From Gordionus sp. m RMFG-2023 (Eukaryota; Nematomorpha; Gordioida; Chordodea; Parachordodidae): 64,000 bases of DNA. Where the stretch lies: contig NC_088776.1 of NCBI RefSeq assembly GCF_954871325.1, forward strand, positions 45,278,569 to 45,342,568, given 5' to 3'. Below, piece after piece: positions 47,979 to 61,695 of the stretch. A model generated the notes under the pieces. The model saw only the letters and a program-made list of their open reading frames with translations, searched no databases and was not told the DNA's origin. The position numbers and the translations under genes were made by a program. Position 1 is the first letter of the stretch. Each line of letters opens with the position of its first letter.

Positions 47979-49216
47979 TAGATTAGGGGAGACAGGGGTA
48001 CTTTGCGTACAGGGAAAAGTTAGGTCACTCCAATTATAATTTGATTTGAGCTATTAATTTATAAGACTGAAAATTTTACCCCAACATAGATATTTACGTC
48101 ATACATGATTGGCTAAAAATGATTTGTAAAATATTTAGTATTTTAATTTTTGTAGAAGAAAATGTGTTTTAGCATATATACCAAAAGTAATAAAAATTGC
48201 ATTATAGTTTATATTTATAAAAAAAATATTTAAATCTAAATAAATTTTAGTAAAGTGAAAATCCTTTTTTTTAACCTGACAAATTTTCAGAATTAATAAA
48301 CAGGATTTAATATGATTCTGAATGATATTTATAAAGTAGTGGGCTAGACCATGGTTGGTCATAGTATAGTTGGGACAAACTATTTTACGAAATTTTACCA
48401 TTTACTATGTGTAATTACAATTAAAAAGATAGGAACATCTTCTGTACAGAAGATTATAAAAAACCCTAAATTTTATATCCGAAATCCTCACTGATAATTT
48501 AGCATTACTTACAGGTTATTTATATAATTATATATATTTTTTTAGGCACTCCAAAATCATTACCTATTTGTTATGCATTACAGTGTTATCAATAAAATCA
48601 AATTAGGTATAGTCTCTAGTCTTACTGGAATACCGATTTTAATTTATTGAGTGGACAAGCTATATATATGTCCTAACGTACCCAGAGTATGGCATAGTTG
48701 GAACAAAAAAAATTTTTTTAGTTATCTAAAAAAATATAGTTTTTATAAAATATATATTAATTATTTCAAATAACCTATACTTTTAGAGTACAGAAGATGT
48801 TTTACTTATTCAGATTATTCTAATATTATTGAATTTGTGTAGATTTAAACGAAAAGTTTTTCAGCCATCCCCGGTCTCCTCTACTTCCTGGATAATTAAG
48901 CTCAAGAAAAAAATTCATTTTCATTGGGAAATTCAATGCTTATAAAATTCAATTATAACATTACATATAGTTTTATCTAATATCCCGTCATTTAAAAATG
49001 ACAAACCAATTATGTATGGGTGCTAGTCATCTTTCATTGTAATATGTAGAGGATTCATTAGAGGATATAAAAATGACATAATATAGATTTCACTTCTGTT
49101 ATGGATGATAAATTAAAATAGACGTAATTTATGAAGCGCAATTACATTTAATTCTTAAATGCATTTTTAAGATTTTTTATGAAAATTTATAAAATTTTCT
49201 TTTACATTTTATACAC
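47979..49216. other. AT-rich sequence, nothing recognised
   Basis: Only short AT-driven open frames. The 88-codon minus-strand frame at 48135-48401 is Lys/Ile/Phe-rich, without splice context or recognisable motif. Confidence 0.5.
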
Positions 49217-49420
49217 TGGTGTTGTTAAACGACTAGATTTGAGACTATTTTTAAAAAGCTAACTCAATATTTTATCCAGAAAAATATAATGTTGCTAATA
49301 TATAGCACAAATGGTTGGACACTATTAGCGAAATTTTGGAGCTTATACAATATTTTTCTGGTTAAATATTGAATTAACCGTTTTTAAAAATTGGCTCAAA
49401 ATCGTGGTGTTTTCATACTA
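49217..49420. mobile_element. ~204-bp hAT MITE (copy 2, diverged)
   Basis: Starts TGGTGTTGTTAAACGACTAG and ends in a complementary but eroded arm (CAAAATCGTGGTGTTTTCATACTA). The core boxes GTTTTTAAAAATTGGCTC, GGTTGGACACTATTAGCGAAAT and AATATTTTTCTGGTTAAATATTG match copies at 25306 and 55527. No clean target duplication. Confidence 0.75.
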
Positions 49421-52400
49421 AATTTAGAACGTACTGATAGTGAAGTACACTGTAATAGTCTCACTCTCAAATGACATGAGGCTAGCAATGATGATGTAGA
49501 TTTGTATTATTGGTTTTTAAATATCCAGATATTTAACTTTCTAACTGAGAGGAAAAATGTTAGCTCACCTTTGTTGGGAATGGTCAGTTTTAAAACCGAT
49601 TTTAAAATGTCCGGTTCCCATAGATCTTAAAAGAGGAGTTCCAGGTCCTGCTTTCCTAGATCAGTTAAGAGGAAAGTTCTGGCCTCAATTCCAAATTCTG
49701 AAAACAATTATCTCAAAATAAGGATATTTTATTTTTTTTTATATTTAGTGTTTTTGCTTATGAAAAGCAAATTTTTTTTGTTTTTGAATTTGTTTATGGA
49801 AATTCAAAACTTTGTTTCCCTTTCCCAGCTCTATTCTCAAAATTCTTGGTGCTTAAAATTGTATCCTGTAAAAAAAGGATCGCAATGAAATGTGAAATAA
49901 ATAAATTTTAATTTATTGTAATAAGTAATTAATTCACTTATTTATTAATCGGAATCAATAATATCCCTTGTATTGCGTTTTCATTTCGATATCGATATTC
50001 CATAATGTTATTTATGTAAAACCAGAATTAAATGTCTTTTTTTAAAATATTTTGAAATGAAATCCTTTGGCTAATTCATCCATGATATTTAGAGAGAATT
50101 AAATAGAGAGAATTAGATGCGCCTAAAAAAGAAAGAATTTCTAGTAAATGTATGGTTTGTTATTTAAAATTTTTAATAAAATCTAATATTTATATAGTAT
50201 TTTTATTATTAAAAAATGTGAATTTTTTATATTATAATTTAATACTAAGTTAACTTTTTATTAGATTAATTTATTATCAATTTTTTAGTTAATTTTTTTT
50301 CCTTTTTAATTTTTAATCATATAAAAATTATCAAAAATATTAAGGAAACTTTTAAGTAGGGGAGGGGGATTATAAAATTATTATAAATTTAATTGGAATA
50401 AAATAATTTTAAATACTTTTTGATTAGTAATGGTTTCATTTGTTTGAAAAACGTTTAAAAATTATATATAGTAATAGAATTTAAAAAATAATAAAATTAA
50501 AAAAAATTTTTTTTAATTGGCTTTCGTAAGCTTTTATTTTGGAGAATTCGAAATTATTTTTGATATACTATATAATAGGAAATGAATAGCCTAATTCGTG
50601 TAATTTAGCGAATTTTTGGAGGGAAGGAGTGTTAATAAATATTTGTTAAGTGGGGGGGGGGGGGGTTACTCTTAGTTTTCCCCCATAATTATTATAGGAG
50701 AACTTAAGCACACTTATTCCAGGCCTTTTGTTAGGTTAAAATGTTTAATTTTTTTTTGAACTTTTACATATTTTTCTTTATTGTTTAGCAGTTTTTTGGG
50801 AGAGGAAGGTGTAGAAAGGGGGACGTTTTTATCCCGTCATCCCTTGGCTAAGTTAGGATAATTATTAGTTATGTTAAAAATTTGAACAACTAGTCCTTAT
50901 ACTGTAGGATTAATCAATTTAGTTCGAATTTTGATATATTGGATGTAGTCTCTTTTAATACATCAATATTATCGAAATATTTTTTAATCTCCGAAATTTT
51001 AGGTATGGGCATTAGTTGGAGTCATTAGCCTTTACAATCTCAAGTGGCTCAAAAACAAATTTTTTTACATTATTTTTAGATTTTTAAATATAGTATATAT
51101 TTTATAAAATTTAAAGCTAAAAATGAGCACGCTACCGCATCGCTATTATAAGTATCACGCCATTATCTACGCTATTAAAAAGTAGTGCTCTATCGTAGTT
51201 CTAGTGCGCTACTTTAACAACTCTGTTTTCTAATTACATATATTTTTTCACAAAATTATAATGGTTACTTGTGATTGTAAATAGCTATTTTAACAAAACT
51301 AATAACTATTTAATAAGAGTCTGAAATATTTTGTAAATCTAAGAGACTAAATTATATCTATATAAAAAATTTTTTTGATTATTATTATAGTTAGTGAATA
51401 TATAATTCTATGGCTTTGATTGGTTGTTAACATTTTGAATCTATCAAAAAAAATAAATGGAAAATCCATGAATGGATCTTACTTCTAAATTCATTTATTG
51501 TTATATATAATTGGATAAATACAAATTTAGTGATTTTTAGAAATTTTTGTAAAATAAAAAAATTAAAATGAAAAATCATTTAAAAATATATTTATTAGAT
51601 ATACGTCTGAATATTATTAATTTTTTTTTATTATAAAATGAATTATATTTATTATACCTGATATTTCACTTGAAAAATTGCCAGGTTAATAAATAGGTTT
51701 AAACTTTTTAAAATTCTATTATGAAATTAAATAGCATTTATAAAATTTACCACCCTTTAAAAATAAAAGTGATAGGGGCAGGTTGGTCCACTATTTGTTC
51801 AAGCCTTAATAAATTGAATAATATCAAACAAGTTTGAAAAAAATAAGACAGTCTAAATCCTCAAAGTACCAACTGTTTAAATATTCAATTTATCCTTCTT
51901 TTTTAAATTTCAGAAAAAGATTTTTTGGACCAACCTTCCCGTACTCTGTAGGTTAACAATAGGTGTTGTTAGTTGGTCAACAAAAGAAATGAGGATCTAA
52001 ATATAAAATTAAATTACTTTTTGATAATCTGGGTCACCGCGTAAAAAAATGTTTGATTGATATATGTTAATCAACTGAGCATTCTATTTTCAAGCTTTTA
52101 AATCGAAACCATCAGGTTTTAAATTATAATATAATATCACTTATGGTATATAAACACATTTTCCTATGTAAAAATTAAAATTTAAACTATTTTTTTATTT
52201 TTATCCAATTATGATATAATTATCTTTTTTAGGAAAATTAATCTCTTATTCAGTAATAGTTTATCATAAATGGAGTGGACTGATGTTCCACTCTCCAATG
52301 AATGGTATTAATATAATGTTTAGTTAACTAATTACAGTTTATTCTATTAAAATGTCATATTATTATAAATAAAATATTTATCTTTTAATTATTATAATAG

Positions 52401-52776
52401 TTTAAAAAGGTAATTATTTATATTATAAATATAATAAGTTCATTAATATTCAAATAAATTGTAAATTTTTTTGGATACATGAACATAATATTGTATATAA
52501 TTTTTATAGATGGTTTATTTAGGTGTATCAGATTTCGCAGTTTTAATAATTTACCAATCATTATATTATGGTTTGTAAATTATTATATAAATATGATTTT
52601 GACAAATAAAATGTTGCCTTTATTTTAAACCCGCTTATATGTTTGTCCTGAATAATATTGTTTTAAAAAAAGAAGATTCAATAGATCATAATTTTATATG
52701 TAATAATATTTGATTACTATTTTTGCTCATATTTTATCAGAGGGATCTTCATTTAAAAAATAACAATATACAAATA
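49421..52776. other. AT-rich sequence with a solo hAT end and a pure-G run
   Basis: At about 51120-51230 the block ending GTGCGCTACTTTAACAACTCTG resembles the terminal arm of the hAT relic at 880-2261 without a partner. Pure G lies at about 50653-50667. No gene recognised. Confidence 0.45.
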
Positions 52777-52880
52777 TATCCAATAATGCAAAAGGGAATT
52801 ATTTATCTACTTATTAGGCCGAATTTTATATCCAATAATGCAAAAGGGAATTATTTATCTACTTATTAGGCCGAATTTTA
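52777..52880. repeat. 52-bp tandem duplication
   Basis: Two identical or nearly identical head-to-tail copies of a 52-bp unit (starting TATCCAATAATGCAAAAGGG) lie at 52777-52828 and 52829-52880, in non-coding sequence. The lack of divergence suggests a recent event. Confidence 0.9.
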
Positions 52881-55518
52881 TATCTGTAATTTGAAGGGCA
52901 TGATATGGTTCCACCTCAATAGACGTAGTTGACTAATTGTGATTATATTACTTTACAAAATAATTAAATAATGTGTTCCTTATAGTAACCTTCAAAGAAA
53001 TAAAAGTTAATTTTAAAAATAATGAATAATTAATTTAGGTAAATCAAGTCGCACAAAAAAATATATTTTGGATTTTTATTGACACTAGCTTTGCTTTATT
53101 TATTTATTACTTATATTATTATCATTTATTGATAAAAATTATGTCAAATCTATATAAATATATTGAATAGTTTTTGAAAATACGCGTTATAACAGTAATC
53201 ATTGAGCAGTATATCATCAAAACGTCAAATCAATATTCTTCCTAAATAAAACTTATATCAAATTTTTGTCATATTTTTTCTTATTATCTATAAAATAACT
53301 AGAAAAATATTATTTTTTTGATTATCTTTTAAAAAAATATATATAGATATATCCTTATTTAATATATAAGATTAATTGAAAGACAATTTTCTTATTATAA
53401 TCTCGTCCAAAAAATACAGTTATAAATCGAATTCATGGTATTTGTAATTTTAAAAGTGGAAAGGTTAACTGAGAATCTTAGTAATTATAAGATTGATGGA
53501 ATTCTAAAAAGAGGTAAATTCGAAAGAAAAAAATTCTAATGGAAGAGAATTATATTTAAAAATTCAAATTTAGATCTAGTGCAAATATTACATTAGGTTT
53601 AAAATTACGTTAATGAAAAAAAATAATAACATCAATGGTGTCTCGGGAGATTTTAATGGTTTTATCTAGTATTTTGACTCCCAACAAATCTAATCCTCGA
53701 GTGTGACAATTTACCAACATTGTTTTTAAATTCCTAGAATAAAATTAAAGGACAAATATCGGGCTATTCAAAATTTATATTCTCTAATTAATTGATTATT
53801 TTTAGTTTGTGTGTTATTTTACTAATAAATTTCAATTTTTATTTAATGACAGTTAATAAACAAATTTTCAAAAATAAATATAGACACTCATTCAAAACAG
53901 CCCTCAAAAGTGGCCCTTCCTTTAGTATATTATAATGTCAATTGCAACAGCCTCGGTATCTTCAAATAAACCAATGGGAACATTTAGCTAATTTTTATTA
54001 CCAACAAATGTTATTGAATTGCTGGGAAATAAAATTTGTATTTATGGTATATTTATTCTTAATACTAATCATCCACGAGGGCCTTTTCTCATTGAAAAAG
54101 TTTGACTTTGCCTATTCCAAATATAGTTATATACAAAAAGGTACATGGTGAAATTGTCTAAAATTCATTATACATAAGTTGGAATATATTTTCGGGAAAA
54201 AAAGAGATTCGAAATTTAAAAATGACCATCATGAATGAATTAAAAGGAAGAGATTTTAAATCTCTTCGATCCTAAAAACATACTCACCTAGTATAATGTC
54301 TTTATTATAAAAACATAATACCACCCCTACATCTACTTAGCATAGCAAAAAAAACTATGTGTTTGAAAATATACAACCATGTGACTAAAAAAAACTATAC
54401 ATGCCTTTATTTAGTAATTTTAAGTTAACTTTAATTTTTTTCACAATAAAAATATATAATTATTAATTATTATATACGTTTTTTAAATTAATTATTTATA
54501 ATGATAATTTGTGATACCCATTTTCTATGGTCTATAATTTTTTTTATTAGAGTAATATAATTATAAAATTATTATTATGATACTTTAAAAATATTTTAGA
54601 TCGATAATTATAAACTGAAGCTCTAAATAATTTAGATATACCTATATGTTTGTTTTATTTAATATTTATTGCAAATTTTTGAAAAGGGTTTCGTAGAGGC
54701 TCCTATAATTTTGTAAAAGTTGGGTGATCCGGTCCGTTATCATTTTTTATGAATGAAAAGGTTATAAATTTGCTGAATTCTAAACTTAAAAATTTTTGCG
54801 ACTTCAAGTTCGGTCCAATTCGTAAAATTATTTTTCACAAGTTGTGCGGTTCATCCAGAAAATCTTTTTTACCGGCCTCCCGACCTCTAATTTATGTCTT
54901 GCGTTTGATATAACAAAAATAAAAGATTGTTATTTTTCCAGTTTTTTATTTAAAATTATAAGTATTTTTAAGAATATTTCTTTTCAGTATAATAAATAAC
55001 AAAAATTATCAATATTTTTTTAATTTTACCAGTAATGATAATAGTCTAAAATTTTCAGTAAATATATCGTTTTTTTTTCAATATTTTAATATAGCCAGTA
55101 AATATATTATCTACCAATATTTTAATTAATCTGTCAATAAACATTATTATCCATTACTTTAATTATAATACCAATTAAATAGGTGAATTATTTAAATAAA
55201 TTTACCAGTAAAATAAATTGTTTATTATAAATTATATTTAAATAAGATTTTTGATATGAAAATATGTGATATAAATTTCAATATAAGGTCTAATTTTTTA
55301 AAATTGTCCCAAAGTTATTAGCTTGTAATATCTGTATATTTATAAACGCCATCTTTCGAATTAAATATTGTAATTATAATTCTTTTCTAATTATTTTTAA
55401 TATAATTATTCATAAAAGATTTAAACTATCTATTATTAATTTAATGGAATATATTTATAATTTATATTACTTTGTTATTGAATATATCCAGTGATTTAAT
55501 TTTAATTACTACTCCATA
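52881..55518. other. AT-rich sequence, no confident gene
   Basis: A less AT-rich open segment at about 53942-54030 (PRYLQINQWEHLANFYYQQM) follows a CAACAG site and could be a stray exon, but nothing around it supports that. The remainder shows no recognised feature. Confidence 0.35.
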
Positions 55519-55519
55519 G

Positions 55520-56948
55520 CAGGGATATTGTGCAAAATCGCTCAATTTGATCCGATTTTTAAAAACGGCGAACTTAGTATTTTATCTAGAAAAATATCAC
55601 GCAAGTCGAAGATTTTGCTCAAAATAACGCAAAGGTTTGGACATCTATTAGCAAAATCTCGAGCTTCGGCAATATTTTCCTGGCTAAATAAAATATTGGG
55701 TTGGCCGTTTTCAAAATCGACTCAAATTGAGCGATTTTGCATCACTATCAGGGATGGGCATAATTACTCAAAAATTGCAATTCCTAATTACAATTACTTT
55801 AAAAAATTGTAACAAATTATAATTACTAATTCCTATTCTAAAAATTAAGAACGCCAATGAGAAATTTTATTAAATAACATATAATATTAAAATTAATACA
55901 ATTTTTTTTTATTTATGAAAAATATAAAGGTTATATTCGTTCAATATAAAATAGAATATCATAAGACTTGCATAGAAATTATTATAAACATCATATTTAT
56001 AATGTTAAGAAATGTAATCAAATTCTGAATTATAAAATGAAATATATGATAATTAACATTTGAAATTTGAAGCTCTTTTTTAATACCTTAATCAACAAAT
56101 GATATTGAAAATATATCTAGCTATTATTTTAAAAATTTTAAGTACCTATTTTTCAAACAGTTTTTTATTTAAACGTGTTCCATAATACTTATTTAGTAAA
56201 GTTACAAAGCGAAATAGTCTTTCTATAGGTATTGAAGATGATAACAATGCTTTAGACTTTTTATAAATAAATTGGCCACTTGATGATTATTTTGGATGAC
56301 TTTTAAAAAGAATGGTAAAGTTTGTTGAATATTTGCTTTTGATGATCCAGTAAAAAACAAATTTAATAATTAAATTTTGTTAACATAGAAGGGTGTTTCC
56401 TATAAAGGGAAAAGAATAGGAACAAAAATTTAATATTAAATATACTTCATATATTTTGTGGCCCTTTACAATTTGATCGCAGAGTGCACAAGCAAAACTT
56501 CTGGTTTTATCATTTTTACCAGTTATTTTTTAAAAAAAAAATTTGATTGAATATTGAGAATTTAGATTTATCTTCTACTGAATATAAGACTGTACTTGAG
56601 GAGCAATTATCGGAGGTATCGCTAGAGTCCAAGGTAAAAGTTAAAGATTCAAAGTTCCTCATTATGTTTCCGCCAAAAACATGAATAAAATAATGCAATT
56701 ATTAATAGTTTTCAATATAAAAGTATGAATGAATGGTTGTCATAAATAATCGTTTTTCATAAAAATTAATTAAATGAGAAAAAGAATTTTAAATGTAATG
56801 ATGTATTAAAACTGCTAATTCTCATGCCTGAAAAATGTAATTAATTATAATTACTAACTTTCTTTTTTAATAAAATTAATTACATTAATTACAAAAAATG
56901 AATTGTAATTATGGAATTAATTATATATGTAATTAATTACTATCCATA
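55520..56948 (-). mobile_element. hAT relic with a MITE inserted in its terminal repeat
   Basis: The left terminus CAGGGAT (55520-55526) is interrupted by the MITE at 55527-55747. The terminus resumes after the duplicated CAGGGAT as GGGCATAATTACT. The right end TAATTACTATCCATA is a degenerate complement. Subterminal AATTACAATTAC repeats fill both arms. The minus strand at about 56150-56280 reads LLSSSIPIERLFRFVTLLNK then YYGTRLNKK, the hAT dimerisation domain. Other transposase parts are eroded or lost. Confidence 0.75.
55527..55747. mobile_element. 221-bp hAT MITE (copy 3)
   Basis: Ends ATTGTGCAAAATCGCTCAATTTGA and the matching TCAAATTGAGCGATTTTGCATCACTA are flanked by GCAGGGAT (55519-55526) and TCAGGGAT (55748-55755). 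The core boxes match 25306-25504 (GATTTTTAAAAACGGC, AAGGTTTGGACATCTATTA, GGCTAAATAAAATATTGGGTT). The long open frame across it is a by-product of its low stop content. Confidence 0.85.
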
Positions 56949-57274
56949 AAAAAAATAAATAAAATTTTAATTAAAAGAGTAAATAAATAATTTTCCTCTG
57001 CAGAATTTACAGTCTAGACATTTAAAAACTTTATTTTAACCCTACATATTTTAAATTATTTAGTTGTTTAGTCTTTGAATCTATTCCGTGGTTTGATGAT
57101 AGAAATCTATCGTCGAATTGGTTTAGATAGATAAAAAAATTATATATCAAGAAGTAAAATCTTTTCAAATTTTATTCATACACAACTTGTCCCTTCATTT
57201 TTAAATATATATTATATTTACTCTTACTATATATTATTTATATACCCTTAAGGACCTTAAATCAGTAATATAAA

Positions 57275-57672
57275 TAGTGTTGCAGTTCGGCCAAAAATCA
57301 TTTCGCCTATAGACTTAGCCTAAAAATCGGGCAAAACTAATTAGTCAAAAATTAACGTCGGCTAAGAGGCTCGGCTAATCGTCCGTCAGCGTTACGTAAG
57401 CTAAATTATTTATTTATATTTAATAAAATTATTTATATATTAATTACTTGAAGGAAGATTAATCTAGCTCCTTAGCCAATGCCCAATTTTTGACTAATTT
57501 TTTCGCGGATTTTTCGGCTAAGTCCAAATAGGTTTAGCCAATTTTTAGGCTCATCCTAATTAGATTTAGCCGATTTAGGTTTAGTCTAATTATGTTTAGC
57601 CAATTTTTTTTACCTAAAAATTCCGGTGAGCAGCTCTGGAGCATGCTAAAATTAGCCGATTACCCAACACTA
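57275..57672. mobile_element. ~398-bp inverted-repeat element with TAGTGTTG ends
   Basis: Ends TAGTGTTGCAGTTCGGCC and GGCTAATTTTAGC-like arm to CCAACACTA are short inverted repeats. GGCTAA and TTAGCC boxes are repeated throughout in both orientations. A clean target duplication was not found, so family and limits are tentative; the TAGTGTTG end resembles the 25306 MITE family. Confidence 0.5.
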
Positions 57673-58041
57673 TAAGTTAAAACTATGATAAAATATTCAA
57701 ATGTTAAGTTTAGGAAATCTAGACGATTAGATCATCTCAAAATCTCACTTGGTTAAAAGAAAACAGGCATACATTTGTTCCCAAAATTATTAAGCCAGTA
57801 TGTTAACTTACTAACGGTTAGTTTATATATTTATCTTTTATTAAAAATCATTCTTCTGTAAATTAACTTTTATATATTGTTGAAAAGGGAATAAAGAAAT
57901 GTTTATTATAGATTATGACTATGAATATTTCTATCAAAAACCACGATTTAGCCTTTAGCGAAAATATATTATATGAACCTCGAAATTTCGCATATAGATG
58001 ACATAACTGTTTGGTCCTCCTTTGATCAAATCTGGGGGTTT

Positions 58042-58142
58042 ATACTGCATTAACAATTAGTGAGAATTCGCTGCGAAATATATAAAAATACAACATATTT
58101 TGTATACTCCGCCGCGAATTCACGCTGTGAATGCAGGGTTAG
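58042..58142. mobile_element. ~100-bp palindromic MITE with TTA flanks
   Basis: TACTGCATTAACAATTAGTG and CGCTGTGAATGCAGGG are inverted ends, each side touched by TTA. The inner GAATTCGCTGCGAA and CGCCGCGAATTC boxes also pair. It shares the GCATTCACAG-type terminus with the element at 3554-4389. Non-coding. Confidence 0.6.
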
Positions 58143-58699
58143 GCGATATTTTTAACGTTTTTTAAAAATGGCATTAATATATTTTATGATTCATCTTTTA
58201 AACACGACGTTCTTTTATTTGTCTTATTCTATTTTTTCTTTCCAGATTAATAAATTCCCTTAGTCTATCGTTAGTAACTAGAGATTATTTGGCAAGTAAC
58301 TTCAGTCCATCGAAGAATAATCATATTTTCTAGAGCAGGTGACCTAGTGACCAAGAAAAGATATAAAGCAAAATGATACAATCTCTTATGTGTATTGGGT
58401 TATCAAAAATGGAATATCCATTGAAAAAAAATTTCAATAAACTCCTATTGAAAAGGATAATATTAGTCTATAATAAAAAATAATATTGTTAATTTTATAA
58501 TATTTTATTATTCCTAATAAATGAATAAATATTTTAAATTTAAAAATGATATTTTGTTTTATATAAATATTCAAAATAAAAAATATTGGGTCAGATTACT
58601 GGCCGGTTTTATATGTGGTGTTGTCCATGTCCCATTTGTCTATAGAATCTTTGCACGGTTCGGTTTTGTTTGGTCATATTTAGAACCTGACAGAAATGT

Positions 58700-59770
58700 C
58701 ACCATCACTAACAGCGATGGGCAGATACTTGATACAAAATCAGAAACTTGATAAAATATTAAAAACTAGATTACTTCTAAAAGATAATTTAAAAAATTGA
58801 CATATGACATAATGTGCAATCTTATATTTTTGGAAATTGAAAATATTAAACATAATGCTGAAGAACTTTATTTATATTAATTTCACTTAATACATTTTCA
58901 TACAAGGTGTACAATGTAATATATTACAATTATGATTATATAATATGAAAAAATTTTGATTTGGACTATAGACAAGGTTTGAAAGGCCAAATAACCGTTC
59001 ACCTGAGACTGAAGATGGCAAAATACTGTTATATTTTCAAAAATCTGAGCATATATTTAATGAAGTTGCGGGCATCAAGATAATCGTCTTTAATATAATT
59101 TAATATTTCCATTCAATATCATTAGCCTCATTATTTTTATAAGGTATAATATTATTAAAACAAAAATAATCAACTTCTTCAGTAAAAGATGATTAATTTA
59201 CAGACTGGTCAAATACATCAACCTTGTCTTTAAAAATAGTGTGCTTCATCAAGCAACAGATTTTGCTATTATTTTTTAAAAATTTCTTTTATGACCTCGG
59301 TCTTTCACATGGTTTCCAAATCCTTGTATACTTGCAGGATAATAAATTCAATCAATAATATGTGTTTCTTTAATAACCCGCTGCAAGTCAGTGGTGGCTA
59401 ATAAACACAAATTACTCAGAATCTGGTGAGCTCATGAATTATCTTTTAAGCTATTATTGGTGTTGTAATGAAGCAGAAGAAAACTAAACATTTATTTTAT
59501 CGAGATCTATTATTATATATTTATTTAACATTATTATTAATTTTAATACTATATTACCTTAAAAAAAGATAAACAAATTATTACTTGAGGAAGATATCAT
59601 TGGTAGGAAATATTAAAAAATGGGTTTAATAGTCTAATTCGGATTTAAATAAACCTTTAAATATATCAAAAAATAAGGAAATATTTAAAGTATCTGTATT
59701 TTTGATTAATAATGTTATAAAAGATATAGATACCCAATTTTAAAAAAGTATTTAAGAATGCACAGAAAAT
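58700..59770. mobile_element. Possible eroded hAT relic
   Basis: AGATACTTGATACAAAATCAGAAACTTGAT on the left and AGTATCTGTATTTTTG...AGATATAGATACCC on the right resemble the TAGATACAGATAC subterminal repeats of the 13678 element. The interior is mildly less AT-rich on the minus strand, but no motif could be read with confidence. Termini and target duplication are not seen. Confidence 0.3.
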
Positions 59771-61687
59771 ATAAAATATAAAAGTATCTTATCTAATATT
59801 ATATATACTAGTTTTGTGATACTGCCCAACCCCGCTCACTAAACCCTTTAACCTTACCTACTCAAACCTTGTGGGAGTTGGCTTTAGAAAATTTTATGGC
59901 CAAATTTTGAGAAATTTCTAAAAAAAATTGTTATAAGACATTCAATGACCTCGATAACTATAATTTTAATTAACAATTTTTTCTTTATTGATCAAAAAAT
60001 AATTTTGTATTTATTACTAATATTCGATTATTTATATTGAATATTAGTAATAATAATTTCATACTGGTAAAAATAAAAAATAAATATGATTTTCAAAAAT
60101 GGAGAATTTATAGGTTTTAATTACTCGCAAAAATAAAATATAAATTTTTTACCATTCGAATCATCTAATTCTGAATATTATATTTGTTGTTTTGTTTCCA
60201 TAAAAAATTCAAATAATTTTCACACTTAAAAACTATAGAGAATGGATTCAAATTTAAACGGTAACTTTAAAATGGTTTTTCGAAAAATAAAATAATTTTG
60301 CAAGGCTTTGGACAGAATAAACAACAATTTTATATGCCGATAAATATACTAAGGTATTTCTTTCGGTAAATTTTTAAATAATTAACATACCTCCCCCTTC
60401 TTTCTATTCTTATCATTTTTTTACCTTGTTTTTTATATTATAATATATACTAATTTAATTGAGATGTTTTAACATTTTATTTATAAAATCTCATAAATAA
60501 AGAAAGAATACGAGGTATGTATTCAAACCTGTATACCTTATTAAAAAAAATTTATCGGTTTTTAAAAAATAAATAATTCATTAATATGATTTGAATACAA
60601 TTTTTTAAAATTATTTTTACATTGTGATATATTTTTCTAAACCTTATATGCGTTTATTATATAAATATACTAAACCAGATGAGTAATTCATAACCTTCAA
60701 CTGCGTTTCCCAATAATATTTTGTCCTTTTCTAAGTATAGTTTGATAAGGGCTAAAATCGGATTAATCTGCAGTTGCGTGCTGAAGAAAAGGACGTTAAG
60801 CATTGAGGTACTAGTTAATTTATTTATGTTTTTAGTTAAACTATATTTTAACAAAAAAGACTATAGCCTGTTTTTTAGCCCACTAAAATTGACTGAAAAT
60901 AGAGCAATAATTTCCCAACTTTACTTCAAAGGTTTTATTATAAATTTTAGAGATAATTTCTGCATTATTTTCCATTTGAATGGTTTAAATTTTATATTTC
61001 TAACTCTTAAAAAACATATTTGATTTATTTTATTGTCGTAAATAAATATACATTGAGATTAGTCCATTAAATGAATGTTCAAGAAAATAATTATAAAAAA
61101 TGAATATCTAATAGAAATGAGCTAATTTAAGGGAGATTATGTAAGATTAATTAATCGAAAATAAATAACTGTTTTCAAAAATTATATTTTACCGTTTTTT
61201 TAAAAATATTAGCCAATAAAATAGAGGGGCGGATTTGATATCATAAATCAAATTATTTAGTAAAAGACATTTTAAAAAAAAGAAGACATTTAGAAGATCC
61301 TTTGTAAATTAATTACCCTCCTTTCCTGTATATACTTTAGAATAGTTAAAATTATAGGGTACTATATATATTTATGTGTGTGTGTTTGGAAAGTTAATCA
61401 GAAATAAGAACTAACCCAAAATCTCCACGTGGTGAAAAATCTGATATTAAGGAGATTAATTCCAGCTCTGGAGTATACACATTTTATGAATTTCAATTGT
61501 TTGTCCCAAACTTTTAAATTAATTTTAATTAATATTAATTTTTATATTATAAATTTTTTCAAAGGTAAAAAATACGGAAAAATATAGGTATATATCAAGA
61601 TTATCTACATATAATTTATTTTGAGACTTTATTATTTTCAATATAAATTGAAATTGTCCTAAGTGCCAATGGCATTGACGTACCCTA
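59771..61687. other. AT-rich sequence, nothing recognised
   Basis: Open frames here (for example 60721-61023) are Leu/Phe/Lys/Ile-rich on both strands, without splice context or family motif. I treat them as chance. Confidence 0.5.
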
Positions 61688-61695
61688 GTATCCAG

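Noticed and set aside
48135-48401. 88-codon minus-strand frame
   Set aside because: Composition follows AT-rich background (Ile, Lys, Phe, Asn) and nothing nearby supports a gene.
55528-55812. 94-codon plus-strand frame with Lys/Ile/Ser-rich residues
   Set aside because: It runs across a MITE whose arms are near-palindromic; related copies do not keep the frame.
60657-61023. Overlapping open frames on both strands, up to 100 codons
   Set aside because: Both are hydrophobic and low in complexity, and they overlap each other, as expected from stop-poor T-rich sequence.
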